The translations under genes and the position numbers were made by a program. A model generated the notes under the pieces. That model saw nothing but the letters and a program-made list of their open reading frames with translations. It was not told the origin of the DNA and did not search any database. Positions 31,553 to 42,340 of a DNA stretch of 64,000 nucleotides are shown here, piece after piece. Each line of letters opens with the position of its first letter. Positions within the stretch are counted from its first letter, which is position 1. Source of the stretch: Perognathus longimembris pacificus (taxonomy: Eukaryota > Chordata > Mammalia > Rodentia > Heteromyidae); NCBI RefSeq assembly GCF_023159225.1, contig NC_063169.1:61591934-61655933 (forward strand), written 5' to 3'.

Positions 31553-32588
31553 TCCTTTTAAACACACCCTCGTTTCATTGTTCATAGCTCAATCCCCATG
31601 ATTCAACAATTGAATTGCAACTTGCAATTCAACTTCTGCTGCGTTCAAGTTCAGGCTTCCAGGTTTGTCCTGGTTTCTCTGTAAAGCAAAGGGAAAACAC
31701 TGACATTATATCTGAAGTAGCCACAGACCCAGATGGATCTGGGTTCTGCTAGTTTGGAGCAAAGTGTGGTAGTAAAGCCACAAAGTCATTGATGTCTGGC
31801 TTTTTCCAGATTGATTGCAGGCTGCCTGGTTGCTGGGGCATTGGCGGCCATAGCAAAGTCTATCTTATCTGTTCCAAAAGACACAAAGAAGCATCAATAC
31901 CTGGTCCCCTAATGCTGCCACCGCTATGTTTGTGACAAGTTCAGAACCCCAACAGCCCGAGTGGCATAACTTCCAGCCTGCTTTTCTGTTGTGGAAAGCA
32001 GGAAGGCCCACTTCCATGATACTGGAAAAGACAGTCTCCTACTGTCTGCCATGAAGGTGTTGTTTTGTTTTTCCCCCAAGCTACAGAGCCCTTTGGTTTT
32101 ATAATAATTAGGTTTGGCTTAAAAAAAAGAAACCCATCAGGATGGTAAGACACATAAATCCATTGTTTGTGTGCCCGCAGACAAGTTTGAGTACGTTGTG
32201 TCAAGTCTTTACATGGAAAGATGACAGTCCCAGGCAAGTGTTAGGGGCACTGGGATACAGTACGGATGGTTCCAGCAGCCAGACACCCATGGAGTGAGCC
32301 AAAACAGATGGGTCTGCGCCTTGAATTTGCTAGTGGAGATAAGTACACCAGGAGAATTATGCAATGTAGTTGGCAGGGCTGATTGATGAGGCTCACAGGG
32401 TTGTTTTGGTAGAGAAATGACTTAGCAAATTAGGTGGGAGGAGTAGGAGGCCATGACATACCACCTTCTACATTCCCACGAGGGTCTGAATCAAAACTGG
32501 CTTAGGAGTGCAGAGAAATCCCGCGAGAGTGGCTCCGTGCTTGTGACTGGTACCTGTCTTACAACCAGGGACATCGCCTCACCCTTAT
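31553..32588. other. Intron 1, unique DNA
   Basis: Contains a near-perfect 23-bp palindrome at 31,610-31,632. Otherwise no repeat, exon or RNA gene was recognised. Confidence 0.45.
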
Positions 32589-32714
32589 CTATTTATTTTT
32601 GGGAGATAGAAGTCTTGCTGTGTGGCAAGGGCTAGTCTCAGACCATAGGACTCCACTGATCCTTTCCTCTCAGCCTCCCAAGTAGCTGGGATTATCAGCA
32701 TGCACTACTGTACC
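32589..32714 (-). mobile_element. B1 SINE
   Basis: gggagatagaagtcttgctg, tgtggcaagggctagtctca, cagcctcccaagtagctggg. Diverged minus-strand B1. Confidence 0.68.
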
Positions 32715-33249
32715 TCACTTATTACAAATTTTTAAAAATAATGAGTAATCACTCTATTATCATTATTTTCTTGTAAGTCATTCTTCCTTAGATAGTCACT
32801 TGGTCTTCAGTTTCTGGGTTTCTACTGCTGTGGTTAAGTGCTTTTATTGTCCTTGGGCTTTTCCATTTAGGGCTATTCTTTTCGGTGCTGTAGGGAAGAG
32901 TATAGAGGGCAGAATTTATTATTTCCTATAGACCAAAGGAACTGAGAACTTCAGTTGTCAGCAGATTCTTTGGAAGACTTCCTTGACTGATTCCTACACA
33001 GCTCTGCATCCCATACTTTCTGATGCTCCAGAGCTCAGCAGATAGAACAAAAGGCCTCCCTCAATGGCGGGCCAGCCCAGACAGCCAGCGCCATTATGCT
33101 TCCAGTGAGTTTGGTTGGATGTCATGTGTTCTTATGTACCAGCATGTTCTTGAAAACTTGGCTATCACAAAGACATTGATTACTGCATTTATTTATTTGT
33201 TATTTAAATTTTTCAGGTCTTGAAAAGGAAAGTTATTTGGGATTTAGCA

Positions 33250-33440
33250 GATAGCATACATTTGTTGTATCTGAGGGGGGTTTCTATTGGGTCATTTCCA
33301 TACATACAGACAATATATACATACCAACATGCATTCGCATTTTTCCATACATGCATATACAACCTCACTCTCCTTTTCCCATTTCCTTAACTTCACCTTC
33401 CTGCTTCTCTTCAGTTTTTCTTTAAAAAAATATTATTTTA
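33250..33440 (-). mobile_element. Possible L1 3'-end fragment
   Basis: gtcatttccatacatacaga, a cataca-rich stretch and a C/T-rich run resemble reverse-oriented L1 3' ends. No coding part is seen; weak call. Confidence 0.3.
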
Positions 33441-33447
33441 TTATAAT

Positions 33448-33523
<76 letters not shown>

Positions 33524-33525
33524 TC
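33448..33525 (+). repeat. (TTTC)n microsatellite
   Basis: About 19 uninterrupted TTTC units at the tail of the next minus-strand SINE. Confidence 0.96.
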
Positions 33526-33718
33526 GGCCCTGAGCTGCTTTTGCTCAAGGCTTAGTGCTCTGCGACTTTGAGCTACAGTGGCCACTTCCAGTTTTCTGGT
33601 GGTTAATTGGAGATGAGTCTCATTGACTTTCCTGCCCAGGCTGGCTTTAACCATGATCCTCAGATCTCAGCCCTCTGAGTAGCTAGGCTTATAGGCATGA
33701 GCCACTGGTACCTGGCTT
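33526..33718 (-). mobile_element. 7SL-Geo composite SINE, 3' truncated
   Basis: cctgagctgcttttgctcaa, agttttctggtggttaattg, tgcccaggctggctttaacc, gtagctaggcttataggcat. The last ~25 bases of the Geo tail are missing next to the TTTC repeat. Confidence 0.82.
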
Positions 33719-33777
33719 CTTATGCCATTTTTATACCTAGGTGCTTATTTTATTTATTTATTTTGTTTAATTAATTA

Positions 33778-33902
33778 CATTTGAGATAGGATCTCAATAT
33801 ATAGCTAGGCTGGCTGAAAACTCACTGTAGGCTGACTAGTAATCCTGTTGACCCAGTCTCTCAAGTGTTGTGATTACAGGTGTGTGTCCCCAGGCCCAGC
33901 TA
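33778..33902 (-). mobile_element. B1 SINE
   Basis: catttgagataggatctcaa, atagctaggctggctgaaaa, gtgttgtgattacaggtgtg. Minus-strand B1. Confidence 0.75.
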
Positions 33903-34537
33903 AGACTTAACTTTTAAAGCCCTTTAAACAGAGACTCTATAGTATAATGAGAACTTATGCTCATACTGAGATTTCTGACTTCTTGCCTCCAGGACTCTGA
34001 GACAAGAGATTTCTGTTGTTTTTAAGCCAGGGTTGCCATCACTTTGCTGTAGCAGCTCTGGGGTAGAAGTATGGCTGTTACTCTGAGCCATTGGGAGAAT
34101 GAGGAAATGTGGAGGCAGAGCTGATACTTTTTTACTTTTAGCCCTTTGTGTGGTACACTACCTTGACCAGTAGGAAAAAGAAAATTGAGAAGGCAGTGAG
34201 CCTCTGTGTCTACGCTTGGTAGCACAGAAACCCATTCAACAAATCTATTATTGGGTGTGGGTGCGGCCACTGTAGATGAAGACGTTCTTAGTCACCAGAG
34301 AGACAAAGACCAGGAAATGTGATATGGCTTCCTTAATGGCAGTCTAGGGACTCCCATCACAACTTAAGGGGTTGTGAGTTGAGCAAGTAGCCGGAGAACT
34401 GGAAGATGGGGCAGTGTTCCTGCCCAGACGTGGCCTCCATCTGAGGCCGGTGACCTCCCCCTCTTCTGCCCAGTTGATCGTGTCTGGTTGTAATTGATTT
34501 TTTATTGCTTGTTTATCATTCATTTGTTCATTCATTC

Positions 34538-34723
34538 GTACTGGTACTGGAGCTGGAACTTAGGGCCTTGTACCACATGAGACATACCTACACTTTTAGC
34601 TTTTTGCCGGTTAATTGGAGAGAAGGGTCTCACAGACTTTCCTCCCCAGGATGGATTTGGATCACAAAACTCACACATTAGCATCCTGAATAGCTAAGGC
34701 ATGAGCTACCAGCACCCAGCTAG
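34538..34723 (-). mobile_element. 7SL-Geo composite SINE, diverged
   Basis: tactggagctggaacttagg, gctttttgccggttaattgg, gtctcacagactttcctccc, catgagctaccagcacccag. An internal deletion removes most of the Geo middle. Confidence 0.75.
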
Positions 34724-35956
34724 GACTGTGTTTCTTTGCCTTCTCTCAACCACCAGCCAGGATGGAGCTGGGAGAGGGTGGGGAGAGGAAGTCTTAGTTC
34801 AACACAGGCAGAACCGTCTTTGGTGCTAGATTTGCTGACCTGACTTCCCAGGTGAGGCAGAGAGGCTGATGGGAGGTAGAGACTCTAGCACAATATTTTG
34901 AGGGGTAGAGTTTCATGGTTTTTAAAGAATGCTGGCGGTGGTCTCGCTCACCCTTTATCTCCTAGCAGAACCACCCTGGTTATTTCTGAGGATTGTGGTA
35001 GGAAGTGATGGAAATTTCTGAGTGCGAATGTTCACCTCTGCTTGAGACCTTTCCTGTTACCACTGTGCTTCTTGATCTCAGAGGCTGGGCACAATGTTGA
35101 GACAGACATTTTGCCCATAATGTAAGATATGGGATGCAGACTGGATTGCTGAGGATTAGGAATGAACTTAAGGAGAGGATGTGGAGAACATGGCAATGAT
35201 TTATTGTGTGTTTTATTCTCAACTTGATATTTTAATTAAAATGGAATGGGCCACTTTTTTTAAAAAGTTCAAATCCCCAAGTAAATTAATTTGGATTCCC
35301 ACGATACGTTCAGAGTAAATGCATTTAGAGACAGGCCTTCATACACTAATGTAAAAATAGGCAGTTAGAGAAGTAAAGTTTCTTGGCTCATCGTAACCTC
35401 TCCCGTTAGTAAAGGACCGCTCACCATAGGACATTACTGCTCATTCTTCTGTCCAGTTCCAGCTCAGTGACTCAAGCCTGCACTTCCCCTTGGAGCCTAT
35501 TCCACAGCCCAGCACACATCCTAGTCACAAACTGATCTGCACAGGAAAAGAAAAGTTTTCAAGCTGAGACTGAGCAGGCATGTGACTGTAGCCACCACCC
35601 TTTCCTTGTGGGACACTGAACATGTGGCTTGAACCTCGTTGTCGTGCAAGTCTGGGAGCATGCCCAGTTCAAAGAAGGAAGACTCAGTAATTTTGGAATC
35701 AAGTGGAATAATGGCTACACTGGTGAGGGCTCAGTGTACTGTGGAGATTGAAAGGCAAATTTTGCCTGTCAGGAACACCCCTAGAGTTTATGATTCAATA
35801 CTCAAGAAGAACATAGAACTCTCTGTGGTGCCAGGAGGAAGCCACTCAAGGAAGGCTTAAAGGAAGGTCTCATGAAGCAAGGTCAAGATGGGAGCAAGTT
35901 CTACCATGTGCTGGACGCAAGGACACAGTCAACATTCTTGAAAGGTTTTGCTTTGT
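34724..35956. other. Intron 1, unique DNA
   Basis: No repeat family or exon recognised over 1.2 kb. The 73-codon frame at 35,639-35,860 has no known domain. Confidence 0.45.
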
Positions 35957-36120
35957 TTGTCTGTGCTGGAGATTGAACCCAGGGCCTTGTGCATGATAAG
36001 CAGAGAAGTACAATCCCTTTGAGATGGGGTTCACCCACTTAGCTCAGAATGAGCGAGATCTGAGCCTGTATTTCTCTCCTGTCTCAGCCTCTAGAGTGCT
36101 GGGATTGTATGCATGGTTCC
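35957..36120 (-). mobile_element. B1-dID-like SINE, minus strand
   Basis: An ID part (gctggagattgaacccaggg, cttgtgcatgataagcagag) is followed by a B1 part (gagatggggttcacccactt, ctcagcctctagagtgctgg). This is the expected reverse order for B1-dID. Confidence 0.6.
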
Positions 36121-36892
36121 TCAAAAGTTCTGACCACAGGAAACATTGCAGAATATTAAAAATAAAACATAGAGCCAAGGATATCAACATTGCAAAATCA
36201 AGAACATTCTGTGATGAGCACACTCTTTTTCTCCAAATATTTTTCCTGTATGTCATTATGCCCAGACAGGTTCCTTGGCTGTCATGGTTCGCTGTTGATA
36301 CGTTCCACGCATTTGGGCTCGTTAAGTCTGCCTTTTGATATTGTCAGATCCGTGTTTCTATCATCTGTGTAATCTTTCGTACCTACTGTTTGTGCCATTC
36401 ATTTGACATTTTTATCTTCCAGAGGCCTCAGTGTTGTTTGGTGTTTTGTTGGGTCAAATTCTTTCCCTCTCTTTTATTTATGTATTTCTGTTTTACGGAG
36501 ACACAATGGGTGGAGTGGGAAGAGCTCCCTACAAAGCCATCCCTGACTCTCCTGGGAGAGAGTGTGAGGAGAGGGTCTCCCCTAGCCCTCCTCATTCTCT
36601 TCCACCAACATTTCAGTGATGGGTCCCCTCCGTGTTTAAGCACCATTCACCTGGTGGGTGCTGAGGGAGGTGTCTTGTCTGATTGGAATTATGAAGGTGG
36701 AGGTGGAGAATAGTTATAACCCAAGGTCACCTAAATGTCTCACTGATTTACCATGAGATTCGAAACTGCTGAGCCAATGGTACCATCATGACCATTCTCT
36801 TTCCTGTAAGAAGTTCAGCAAGTCCACTGGCATGATTGCATTAGCACCAGTCTCGATCATGCTGCCTACGTGCCTTTAGAGAACTTGGTATT

Positions 36893-36972
36893 TTAAGGGA
36901 GAGGGTGCTGAGGATTGGACCCAGGAGCTTTTATTTATGTGAAGCAAGCACTCTAGCACTTCAGAGACTTCT
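36893..36972 (-). mobile_element. tRNA-derived (ID/B2-like) SINE fragment
   Basis: ggtgctgaggattggaccca and gtgaagcaagcactctagca follow the minus-strand ID pattern. Short and decayed. Confidence 0.5.
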
Positions 36973-37545
36973 GTTGTCGTTTTTTTCCTTCAATTTCCTG
37001 GAGTACACTTTGATAGATAGTTTATATCATCAGAGACACATAGGCCTTGTGCCCAAAGTACAGACTTCTTGAGTGAAGCAGAATACTCGCCTCCCCTGGC
37101 CATCACTAGAGACCCATTGATCAGATTGGCTCTGTTGCCGAGACTAAAGTACTGAGTGGAAGTGTTTGAGAGATGAAGAGACCATAATGAGGCTTGCTCT
37201 CTGTATACAGTGGGACAGGATGCAGAGCCCATGTGCTTCTGTCGCAGTGAGCACGGCGGAAACGGCTGATGCGTGTCTGCCGAGGGAAGCCGAAAGGGTG
37301 GGCATCCTTCACATTGGTACATTCTTTAGCCAACTCTTAAAACTTCTGCTGTGTTTTCTAGAAATTTCCTCGGGCATTCGATCAATGTACTAGTGACCAT
37401 CAGTTGTCCCTCTTTGCCTTAGTCTTAAGGCAAGAGGATAGGATGTCTTATAAAACATGTTTTCATGTGAATTTCTTGCTCCTTGCAGGAGGCGCAGTGA
37501 CTGAAAGCTGGCCAGTCACTTGGATGAGGTGTGCGGATCGATCCC

Positions 37546-37552
37546 TGAGTCA
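37546..37552 (+). promoter_or_regulatory. AP-1 site (TGAGTCA)
   Basis: A perfect AP-1 consensus lies 105 bp before a perfect CRE in otherwise unique intron 1 DNA. Confidence 0.4.
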
Positions 37553-37656
37553 TGAGGAGGGTGGGCAGGACCATTCTCAGTTGGAGGGTGGAGAAACCAG
37601 GACTTGGCTCACATTGCCTCCCGTGGCCATGGTAGAACCCAGAGCCCTGGTGATGG

Positions 37657-37664
37657 TGACGTCA
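37657..37664. promoter_or_regulatory. Perfect CRE palindrome (TGACGTCA)
   Basis: The full 8-bp CREB/ATF consensus, including its CpG, is intact in a CpG-poor intron. A TATA-like box follows 22 bp downstream. Confidence 0.45.
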
Positions 37665-37686
37665 CCTCCTGACTAGTTATCTCTGA

Positions 37687-37693
37687 TATAAAT
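37687..37693 (+). promoter_or_regulatory. TATA-like box (TATAAAT) after the CRE
   Basis: With the CRE just upstream, the layout resembles a compact promoter with a start near 37,715-37,720. No transcript evidence can be read from the sequence. Confidence 0.3.
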
Positions 37694-37919
37694 ACTAACA
37701 GAGTGCAGCTCCTGGTACTTAAAGATATGACTCCAGATTAAATTTAAATGGAGCTTTGTGTTTAAAAGCTCACTGGGGAGGTAATTGTGTCAGACTTAAT
37801 TAAATGCCTCAAAATTTTCTGAAGCTCCTGTCACTATTGCTAGGAATAAAATACAGATGGAGCGTCGGAGGGCTTTGCTTAGACGAGTAATTCTCTAGTT
37901 CTGATGCTTAATAATTAAT

Positions 37920-38165
37920 ACTAGCCGAGATGCATTAAGAGGCTCCTGGGTAGCAGGCCCGGTGCTCAGCGCCCCGCGTGGGTTATCTTCTAACTGTGCA
38001 CCATCCCAGGAGATGAAATGGAGGCATTGCGTGGTCACCCATTTTACAGATCATACTGGGTGGGGAGCTTCTACATTTGGCCCAGGTCACATAGTTTTTG
38101 TACCTGAGTTAAAAAAAAAATCTCAGATATTCTGACTGTATAGCCTGAGCTTTATTAACCTGAAT
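37920..38165 (-). mobile_element. MIR relic
   Basis: aggcccggtgctcagcgccc, cacccattttacagatcata and tggcccaggtcacatagttt follow the minus-strand MIR order (3' end, central block, promoter half). An ancient mammalian SINE. Confidence 0.6.
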
Positions 38166-38320
38166 TTATTAAGACATGGTAAGAGAGAACATATGTCAAT
38201 CCTGCCTTGAGTTTGTTGCCTTGAGTGACCAGAGACAAGTTTCGTGTCATGTTGAGACAGGGGCTGGGTTTGGAATTTCTGTGATTCACATGAAATTTCT
38301 AAGGACAAGCACTATTTGTA

Positions 38321-38362
38321 GGGGGGGAGGGGAGGAGGGCAGGAGAGGAGTGGAGGGGGGAG
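38321..38362 (+). repeat. G-rich purine run
   Basis: Several runs of three or more G separated by short A/G loops over about 40 bp. Possible G-quadruplex on the plus strand. A minus-strand SINE follows. Confidence 0.7.
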
Positions 38363-38367
38363 GGGCT

Positions 38368-38570
38368 ACTTACTGGGACTTGAACTCAGCTTCATGTTCT
38401 TACTTGGCTTTTTCACTCAAGGCTGGTACTCTATCACTTGAGCTACACATCTACTTCCAAATATGAGTCTCTCATATTTATCTTCTCAGGTTGGTTTCGA
38501 ACCATGATCCCCAGATCTCAACCTCATTGAGTAGCTAGATTACAGGTGTGAGCCACCCGTGCCTGGCTGA
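38368..38570 (-). mobile_element. 7SL-Geo composite SINE
   Basis: tactgggacttgaactcagc, gctggtactctatcacttga, caggttggtttcgaaccatg, cattgagtagctagattaca. The linker is partly deleted. Confidence 0.8.
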
Positions 38571-38825
38571 TAAGCACAGTCTTAAGGCCTGGTAGATGGG
38601 GTGAGCAAAGGAGGACTAAGTGGGAAGATAGACTCTCTTCTGGGGGGCCAGGGAGGAGATGCCCTTGAGAATACTGCCTCACTTCATTGAGCTGTGTCCT
38701 CAACACCGGGGCACAGCTGTTCTTCTCATTCTACTTTCCATTTTCCAGTTCTGGGGCAGTAGTGTTGTGCGTGCGTATTCTTCTGTGTAGGCAGATAGTG
38801 ACCTGGGAAGAAAACACTTCATTCA

Positions 38826-38876
38826 ACAACAAATACTAACTGAGCATTTGCCTTTTGCCAAGCCCTCTAGAAGGAA
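38826..38876 (-). mobile_element. MIR 3'-end fragment
   Basis: acaacaaatactaactgagc and ttttgccaagccctctag match the minus-strand MIR end. Very short. Confidence 0.4.
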
Positions 38877-39159
38877 CCCCAGGGACCTGGGCCTGATTGT
38901 GTGGAGTTCACTCCTGAGCCTCTGGGTGCCCCAGAAGAACACAATGTGGACATCTCAACCTTTGACAAGAGAGCTCACTAGAGAGTGCTAGGTGTCTTTT
39001 ATTTATTGTACCTCAAAGTTAACTTCAGCGAGATATCCCCATCCTTATACTTTCTAGGTCAAGCATTCAGCTGAGTACATTCTGGTGGACTTGTAAGTTC
39101 CACTTCAATCCATCGCTCCGTCCACTTCTTAGTTGTGCTGTTGCCCAAAACTCCTGGAG

Positions 39160-39625
39160 CCAGAGCCACAGCTCGGGTCTGCAGGGACACAGAACAAAGC
39201 CCGGGGCTCCTGTTTACATCCTCAGGGCCAGGCCACCCGCTTCTCTGGAGCAGCCAGGATTTCCTCAGGAAGCTTTCCCGGGGAGGGTGGACACGGTGGC
39301 CAGGATGTGAGGGCAGGCAGCCCCCTGGCCTGGACCTGCACCGAGGTCAAGCCTGGATGTGTATCTGGGCTTATCCTTTCCAGCCCATGTGTTCCAAGGC
39401 TGGTTTTTCTACCCTGATGGGGTGGGGAGAAAAGGAGGGAAGGACCAGGTTTCTGCTTCTGAGCTCCAGGCCCCCAGCATGAGGCACCTACAGGGGCCAC
39501 CGGAGTCACAGACCTCAGCTCCCTCAGCCTGGGAAGCCCAGCGTTTCCCTCAGACCTTGGCTGGCGTTAGTCCGGGGCCGCTGGGTCAGCGTGAGCCAGG
39601 CCTCAGGAAGAAATGCAGGAGCTGA
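39160..39625. other. GC-rich intronic block with open frames on both strands
   Basis: About 460 bp are clearly GC-richer than the surrounding intron. Several frames of 88-115 codons stay open on both strands. No repeat family, known domain or SASH1-compatible exon is visible. It may be a regulatory island or an untranslated exon. Confidence 0.45.
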
Positions 39626-39765
39626 GGAGGTAGCCGTTTATTTGTACTGCTCAGACACCCAGGCATAGGTTTCCTCACCTGTGGTCCAGTGGATTATTCA
39701 GCTGTGTGCCTGACCCAGCTCAGAAATTCTGGACCTCATTCTCACTTTATTGCAGAAGGTTTTTT

Positions 39766-39790
39766 GGGGGGCGGGGGTGGGGTACAGGGG
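39766..39790 (+). repeat. G-rich run (possible G-quadruplex)
   Basis: Runs ggggggcgggggtgggg, then tacagggg: four G tracts with short loops. Confidence 0.6.
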
Positions 39791-40061
39791 AGCCTTCAAT
39801 AGAAGGCCTCCATACTTGCTTTTAGAAAGGTTAGTTTAAGTTCACTATGTACTCAGCTGAGGTTAGGTGAGGTTAGGCCATACTTCTGGGGTAGTGACAT
39901 CAGATTGTAGTAGATAAAAGTGGATTTGAAGCTTGGATCTATCTGCTCTTGATTAGACATAGGATGGTGGGCATGGAACTTTGAAGTGTCTATGGTTTCA
40001 CTGTGGTCTAATGTTGATAGTGAAACCGACATTGTGTCATATGCTTTAAGTGAATTAATAT

Positions 40062-40102
40062 CACACACACACACACACACACACGCACACACACACACAC
40101 AC
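40062..40102 (+). repeat. (CA)n microsatellite
   Basis: About 20 CA units with one CG interruption, not attached to a recognisable SINE. Confidence 0.93.
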
Positions 40103-40239
40103 TAGATTGCTTCAAATAAAGACAGAAACCGACTTGGGTTCTGAGTCTTCACATGTCTACAGCTCCCAACACACCTATCCTCTGTGACCCAGTAGGGAGA
40201 TCAATGGGACACATTTGGCTTGATTCTAAACTTGACCAA

Positions 40240-40428
40240 GGGGCTGGGGATATGGCCTAGTGGCAAGAGTGCTTGCCTTGTATACATGAGGCCCTGTGTT
40301 CAATTCCCCAGCACCACATAAACAGAAAACGGCCAGAAGTGGCACTGTGGCTCAAGTGGCATAGTGCTAGCCTTGAGCAAAAAGAAGCCAGGGACAGTGC
40401 TCAGGCCCTGAGTTCAAGCCCCAGGGCT
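40240..40428 (+). mobile_element. IDL-Geo SINE
   Basis: ggggctggggatatggccta, cttgtatacatgaggccctg, caattccccagcaccacata, cggccagaagtggcactgtg, gagttcaagccccagggct. It lacks an A tail and joins directly to part of a minus-strand 7SL-Geo. Confidence 0.9.
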
Positions 40429-40528
40429 ATTTGATTGGATATAAGAGTATCATGGACTTTCCTGCCTAAGCTGGCTCAGATCTCAACCTCCTGAGGGTGA
40501 TTACCAGTGTGAGCTACTAGAGCCAGCT
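40429..40528 (-). mobile_element. 7SL-Geo head and linker fragment
   Basis: tttgattggatataagagta, ggactttcctgcctaagctg, ctactagagccagctt. The Geo half is missing at the junction with the IDL-Geo, which suggests a deletion accompanying or following insertion. Confidence 0.72.
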
Positions 40529-40689
40529 TCAATACACTTTTTTTAAAAAAGTCATCAGCGTCCTACATTGAAACCATTTCTTCTTGGATATGGGTGATTT
40601 TATTATGATGCAGAAACACATTTGGAGGTGACATGTAAGAGTTGGTCATGATAGTTCATGAACTTACAAGTAGCGATGGTAGTTGTTAA

Positions 40690-40850
40690 AGATAAGAGCA
40701 ATTGTTTCTTGAGTTTTTGGTACAAGCTGTTGCAAGCAAGCTCGGCATGGGTTGTCATGTTTGCTTAGCAGTGTTGACTCATGAGGCAGATATCTCTCTC
40801 CAAGGTACAAATAAATTTAATAACTCAGTTAAAGCTTGAGGCCAGAGCTA
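40690..40850 (-). mobile_element. Possible MIR relic
   Basis: gactcatgaggcagatatct, ctccaaggtacaaataaa and gttaaagcttgaggccagag loosely match the minus-strand MIR centre. Weak. Confidence 0.35.
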
Positions 40851-40859
40851 GCTAGGTAT

Positions 40860-41749
40860 CTTGACCATTTTGCTACACTGGTTCTTCCTGTTCTTTGGGG
40901 TGTGGGGAAGCATGTAACTCCTTAAAGAAAAAGACCCCATACAATAGATATTTTGTTAATAGCAAATGGCATTTATTAAGTAACATTTTTCCTCTTTTGT
41001 AAATGGAAAGTTGAGGTGAAGATGGATTGAGGGATAAATCAAGTGATCTCTCAAATGTCCCTTCTAGATGAACTATTCTCTGGCCATTTAAGTCTGTTTG
41101 TCCATCTCGTGCTGAAAAACAAATAGTGGGATATGTACTAAATCCAATGCAGTCCTGAGAAACACATAGGCAACTATTTGTCATTAGAGATTTAAAGGTA
41201 GTTGGCAACATTTAGAATTCTGAGGAGATTTGCACAGAAGTCAGCAGTGGAAAAATTTTAAAATAGTCTCAAACCCAGAGTCCTTATGTGTCCCTGTTTT
41301 TGAAAACACTAGGTGGAAATGTGTCATTTGGGGCTTTTCCTTTGCTTTTTCCTCTCAACTGTGCCATCTTGGTTTTCTCCCAGTAAACTTTCACTCTGCT
41401 TTCCATTTAATTTTTCATAGCTTTTCAGAAGTATGTTTCAAATTAATAAGATAGTCCGAGTAAACACTGGGGTAGTGAATTTTGGAATGGAAAAAAATTA
41501 TTGAAGTATGATACCACTTGCCTTGTGCCTAGTCTCTGCTTCTTGGTCATCCTAAATATCACTGTGCTAGAACTAGTTTTCAGGACTGCATAATCTTCCT
41601 CTTTCTTCTGTTTTACCTCTGAAGAACTTTGTTGCCACCAAGAGGGACAACAGAAGAAGATAGTGTCACTGAGCTAATGTTTATGAGAACATGAAGTAAG
41701 GTTGAAATTATTTGACAGTCTCTTTTCTTTAAGGCATTTTCTGAAAATT
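40860..41749. other. Intron 1, unique DNA
   Basis: No repeat or exon recognised. The minus-strand frame of 112 codons (40,873-41,211) has no known domain. Confidence 0.45.
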
Positions 41750-41896
41750 TGTTCATTTTATGCCAGTAATAGGGCATGAACTTCAGGCCTGGGCTCTGCC
41801 CTCTGGCTTTTTCATTCTAGGCTGGCACTCTACCACTTAAGGCACAGTTCTACTTCTGGATTTTTGGTGATTAATTGGAGATAAGAATTTCATGGA
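41750..41896 (-). mobile_element. 7SL-Geo, Geo half (split by IDL-Geo)
   Basis: cactctaccacttaaggcac, gatttttggtgattaattgg and agataagaatttcatgga end where a plus-strand IDL-Geo begins. The head half resumes after it. Confidence 0.78.
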
Positions 41897-42112
41897 GGGG
41901 CTGGGAATATGGCCTAGTGGTAAGAGTGCTTGCCTCGTATACATGAAGCCCTTGGTTCGATTCCTCAGCACCACATATATAGAAAACGGCCAGAAGTGGC
42001 GCTGTGGCTCAAGTGGCAGAGTGCTAGCCTTGAGCAAAAAGAAGCCAGGGACTGTGCTCAGGCCTTGAGTTCAAGCCCCAGGACTGGCCAAAAATAAATA
42101 AATAAATAAATA
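41897..42112 (+). mobile_element. IDL-Geo SINE inserted into an opposite-strand 7SL-Geo
   Basis: ggggctgggaatatggccta, cctcgtatacatgaagccct, ggttcgattcctcagcacca, cggccagaagtggcgctgtg, gttcaagccccaggactggc, then an (AAAT)n tail. The repeat atttcatgga occurs just before it and again at about 42,114, consistent with a target-site duplication. Retained CpGs point to a young copy. Confidence 0.92.
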
Positions 42113-42278
42113 GATTTCATGGACTTCCCTGCCCAGGCTGGCTTCAAATATTCCCAGGGACTGTGCTCAGGCCCTGAGTTCAAGCCCCAGGACTGGCCAA
42201 AAATAAATGAATGAATGAATGAATGAATGAATGAATGAATTTCATGGACTTCCCTGCCCAGGCTGGCTTCAAATATTC
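42045..42278 (+). repeat. Tandem duplication spanning a SINE tail and its target DNA
   Basis: Unit 1 (42045-42153) and unit 2 (42154-42278) both run from ccagggactgtgctcaggcc, through gttcaagccccaggactggc and the A-rich tail, to ggcttcaaatattcc of the host SINE. They are nearly identical except in the tail: unit 1 has (AAAT)n and unit 2 has about eight ATGA-type units. Confidence 0.9.
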
Positions 42279-42340
42279 CTTAGGTCTCAGCCTCCTGAGT
42301 AGCTAGGATTATAAGCAGGGGCTCTTGGCACCTAACCATT
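42279..42340 (-). mobile_element. 7SL-Geo, head half (after the IDL-Geo insertion)
   Basis: taggtctcagcctcctgagt and agctaggattataagcag complete the element begun at about 41,750. Confidence 0.78.

Noticed and set aside
39133..39625. Protein-coding gene from overlapping 88-115-codon frames
   Set aside because: Frames overlap on both strands in a GC-rich block with no domain, no splice context and no codon preference. Kept as a regulatory candidate.
42045..42278. CRISPR-like repeat array
   Set aside because: Only two long units exist, they derive from SINE sequence, and the host is a mammal.
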